Shown here piece after piece: positions 40,759 through 42,537 of a stretch of DNA of 42,537 nt. Both the position numbers and the translations under genes were made by a program. The DNA comes from Bacillota bacterium (lineage in GTDB: Bacteria; Bacillota; Clostridia; Acetivibrionales; DSM-1351): contig JAEZOA010000073.1 in NCBI GenBank assembly GCA_023441625.1, forward strand, positions 1 through 42,537, given 5' to 3'. Each line of letters starts with the position of its first letter. Position 1 is the stretch's first letter. The notes beneath the pieces were generated by a model. That model worked only from the letters and a program-made list of their open reading frames with translations. It was not told the origin of the DNA and did not search any database.

Positions 40759-40939
40759 TATTAACCACCTCATTCAATGTAATACCTTGTCCAAAGCAAT
40801 AAACTTCATAAGCAACGTATTCTTTATCAAATTGATAAACCAGCTTCTCTGCAAATGCAAGAGAGGCTCTGTTTTGTGTATCCCAACTTGGATACAAGTT
40901 TCTGCTAATACACTCAAGAACTAATCTAGCTCCACTCAT
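40733..40939 (-). pseudogene. Truncated GNAT C-terminal fragment
   Basis: A 68-residue frame, ARLVLECISRNLYPSWDTQN, RASLAFAEKLVYQFDKEYVA, then YEVYCFG. This is the C-terminal quarter of a GNAT-type protein of the (S/R)RGLxPSWDAxNxxSxxLAxKLGY class. The acetyl-CoA-binding part is missing and there is no RBS before the first ATG. It overlaps the start of the next GNAT gene. It is not the same subtype as that gene, so it is a separate relic rather than a split gene. Confidence 0.65.
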
Positions 40940-41151
40940 TACAGGAATTTTCTTTTCTATTATTTACATCTTAACACAATATTTTCCCATATTACAAATA
41001 TGTCTTACCTAATATCCCATCCTTTTAATTTAATATTGGGCGTCTTCTGCTGATATATTTCTCATATTGATAATTTTTTGGTTCTAAACTTTTTAAACGC
41101 AAGGCTGTACAAAAAAAGCAAGCATTTTTCTTTAATTTGACATTATACTCA

Positions 41152-41566
41152 TCAAGGCATGTACGAATATAATACCTTTGAAATATCAAAAAATGTAATT
41201 CCAAAGTTCCACTCGCTAATCCCCTCCGGATTATCTGTCTTAACCTTGTATCTATAATTCCAATCTTGAATATTTGCATCACGAATTGCATCTAAAATAT
41301 TTCTTTCCATTTCTGCTGTCAATCTAATTGATTTTTCTGAGTTTTTAATATTTTTATATAAAGAGCCATGTCCATAATAAATCATTTTCTTCTGTTACTT
41401 CAAAATGAGAAAGAACTTTATCTACGTCAATTCCTTCTAAATCACTTTCAGTAAAACCATATGTCTTAATAAGAAATTCTTTTGTAGCTATTTTTTCTCC
41501 TATTTTCATATATCGTGTAGATGTCTCATCTCTTTTTTCATTACTGTGCCCATAGATACCCCTCAA
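41152..41566 (-). pseudogene. Frameshifted small hypothetical gene
   Basis: Two overlapping minus-strand frames, from 41566 (RYMKIGEKIATKEFLIKTYG, then ESDLEGIDVDKVLSHFEVTE) and from 41385 (GHGSLYKNIKNSEKSIRLTA, DAIRDANIQDWNYRYKV, then EGISEWNFGITFFDISK), read as one protein broken near 41370. A further shift near 41160 may join a third frame that runs to 41025. I do not recognise the family. Good coding-like composition on both sides of the shift is the reason to treat it as a broken gene; two separate small genes remain possible. Confidence 0.45.
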
Positions 41567-41631
41567 TTTATTATCTGTATACCCTCAATAGCATCTGATA
41601 TACCACAAAAAGTATAATCATAAAATTCTGT

Positions 41632-42537
41632 CTACTTATACTCCAAAGAATTATTTAAAATATTGTATTTTCCCAATACATTCTTTATTATTTCCGTATT
41701 GTTATAAGATAGACTTGCATTAAACTCTACTGTATTATTATCAATCCATTTTAATTCGCTATTGCCACTATAAGTCTCTTTATCGGCTCTATGAGACAGT
41801 ATGTAATTATTGTCCTTTGCAACTTTAGATATCAAAACATTCATAATCTCTGGACTTGATGTTTTACTATTCAAATCTATAATATTTATATATTGGCTTT
41901 TATTGCTTTGTGTTTGCACTGCTATTTTATCTTGATTTGGAGACATCAAAATTGATTTGATGTACATGCTTGGCTTTTCAAAAGAATAGAGCTTTGAAAT
42001 CTCGCTATCTTTAAGCATCCATATTTCATTAAAACTACCGTAGTCGGAGTAGTCATTAAATAATGTAAAAATTTTTGTGCCGTTAGCACAGTTAGTTATA
42101 TATTTGTTATCACCTTTGTTGCTCAAAACGCTAATTGCAAATTCCGCGCCATTTTTTATTATTTCATTAGTACTGTGTAAAAAAGGTGTGATCTCGCTAA
42201 TAGCAGAGTTTTTGATTTCATCATCGTTATAATATTCTACAAGTCTGTTAATACAATAATATTGGCTATACATATTTTTTGACTTTAATCCTTCAAATAA
42301 TACATTCACACCATACTTTTGAATAATAGTATCTACTTCGGCCATTGTTTTACTATCAATATAACGCCAATATATAGAATTACCTGTATAGTTATTTTGT
42401 TCAGAAACAAATTCATCCCAAAAGTGTGCAATATCATAAATTAAAACTTGCTTTTTATCTCCGTCCCACAGAACAATTTTATTGAGTGCTTCAGACACTA
42501 CACGTATTGGTACATATGTAGTTCCGTTAAAAATGAA
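41632..42537 (-). CDS. Protein with copper-amine-oxidase-N-like domain, 5' end outside the window
   Basis: The frame is open to the window edge, so the true start lies beyond 42537. The first residues visible, FNGTTYVPIRVVSEALNKIV followed by LWDGDKKQVLIYD, match the copper amine oxidase N-terminal-like domain (PF07833). This domain is common in exported or wall-associated clostridial proteins. After it come about 75 helical residues and then a beta-rich half with repeated strand patterns (KIFTLFNDYSDYGSFNEIWM, MYIKSILMSPNQDKIAVQTQ, then SELKWIDNNTVEFNASLSYN) that resembles a beta-propeller-like or WD-type fold. No enzymatic motif is seen. It probably has a signal peptide outside the window. 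Confidence 0.75.
   Translation of the reverse strand, partial: FIFNGTTYVPIRVVSEALNKIVLWDGDKKQVLIYDIAHFWDEFVSEQNNYTGNSIYWRYIDSKTMAEVDTIIQKYGVNVLFEGLKSKNMYSQYYCINRLVEYYNDDEIKNSAISEITPFLHSTNEIIKNGAEFAISVLSNKGDNKYITNCANGTKIFTLFNDYSDYGSFNEIWMLKDSEISKLYSFEKPSMYIKSILMSPNQDKIAVQTQSNKSQYINIIDLNSKTSSPEIMNVLISKVAKDNNYILSHRADKETYSGNSELKWIDNNTVEFNASLSYNNTEIIKNVLGKYNILNNSLEYK

Noticed and set aside
7560..41070. Similar bases TTCTGCTG...TATTTCTCATATT at about 7564 and 41043 as a dispersed repeat
   Set aside because: The match is short and interrupted, and neighbouring sequence shows no similarity; probably chance in AT-rich DNA.
41025..41291. Third minus-strand frame as an independent gene
   Set aside because: It overlaps a better frame for half its length and opens with antisense-like sequence; at most its last part continues the broken gene.
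1..42537. CRISPR arrays, tRNA or rRNA genes, toxin-antitoxin pairs, restriction or phage-defence genes
   Set aside because: I looked for regular repeat-spacer spacing, cloverleaf ends and known defence motifs and saw none that I could support.

Overview
The window is AT-rich DNA from a Gram-positive, endospore-forming, anaerobe-like Firmicute, most probably a clostridium. The reasons are strong AGGAGG-type ribosome binding sites, TTGACA/TATAAT-like promoters with 17-base spacers, a SpoVB-type flippase, an S-layer-homology (SLH) cell-surface protein, a CoA-disulfide-reductase-family NADH oxidase and LacI-controlled sugar operons. I see no rRNA, tRNA or CRISPR array.

Layout. (1) 1-7.5 kb: remnant of an IS91-like transposase, then a minus-strand sugar operon (LacI regulator, lipoprotein binding protein, two MalF/MalG-type permeases, FAD oxidoreductase, short-chain dehydrogenase) with matching TTCGGAAC/GTTCCGAA operators and a terminator. 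(2) 7.5-10.7 kb: a decayed accessory patch with a broken CysD-like gene, an intact 358-residue protein of unknown family, a frameshifted radical-SAM-like gene, a thiolase tail, and a second, internally deleted copy of the IS91-like remnant in the same orientation as the first. (3) 10.9-13.7 kb: an autoregulated TetR gene and a 14-TM-type MFS exporter with a very long extra loop. (4) 13.7-19.4 kb: cell envelope. A secreted GH10-like/SLH protein faces an FHA - FtsW/RodA - penicillin-binding-protein operon. (5) 19.4-22.3 kb: DUF1294-like membrane protein, SpoVB-like flippase, and a HAD phosphatase preceded by a short ORF and alternative RBS-sequestering hairpins. (6) 22.3-28.7 kb: a second LacI-controlled sugar/polyol operon (xylulokinase-like kinase, zinc polyol dehydrogenase, GatZ-like protein, aldo-keto reductase) with GCTAAACGTTTAGC operators. 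(7) 28.8-38.4 kb: GNAT, NADH oxidase, diguanylate cyclase, glycerol-1-phosphate dehydrogenase with a HAD phosphatase, two divergent DEAD-box helicases, a nitroreductase and a 157-bp MITE-like hairpin element flanked by TTAA. (8) 38.4 kb to the end: carbonic anhydrase, a two-domain protein (N-terminal half unassigned, C-terminal half ABM-like), a decayed PNPOx-family gene, an intact and a truncated GNAT, a frameshifted small gene, and a protein with a copper-amine-oxidase-N-like domain cut by the window edge.

Two complete sugar modules are visible, each with its own repressor and operators. The GatZ-like protein has no GatY partner in this window, which suggests an epimerase-type route rather than an aldolase complex. 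Much of the accessory DNA is decaying: at least eight pseudogenes or IS fragments can be reconstructed from broken frames.
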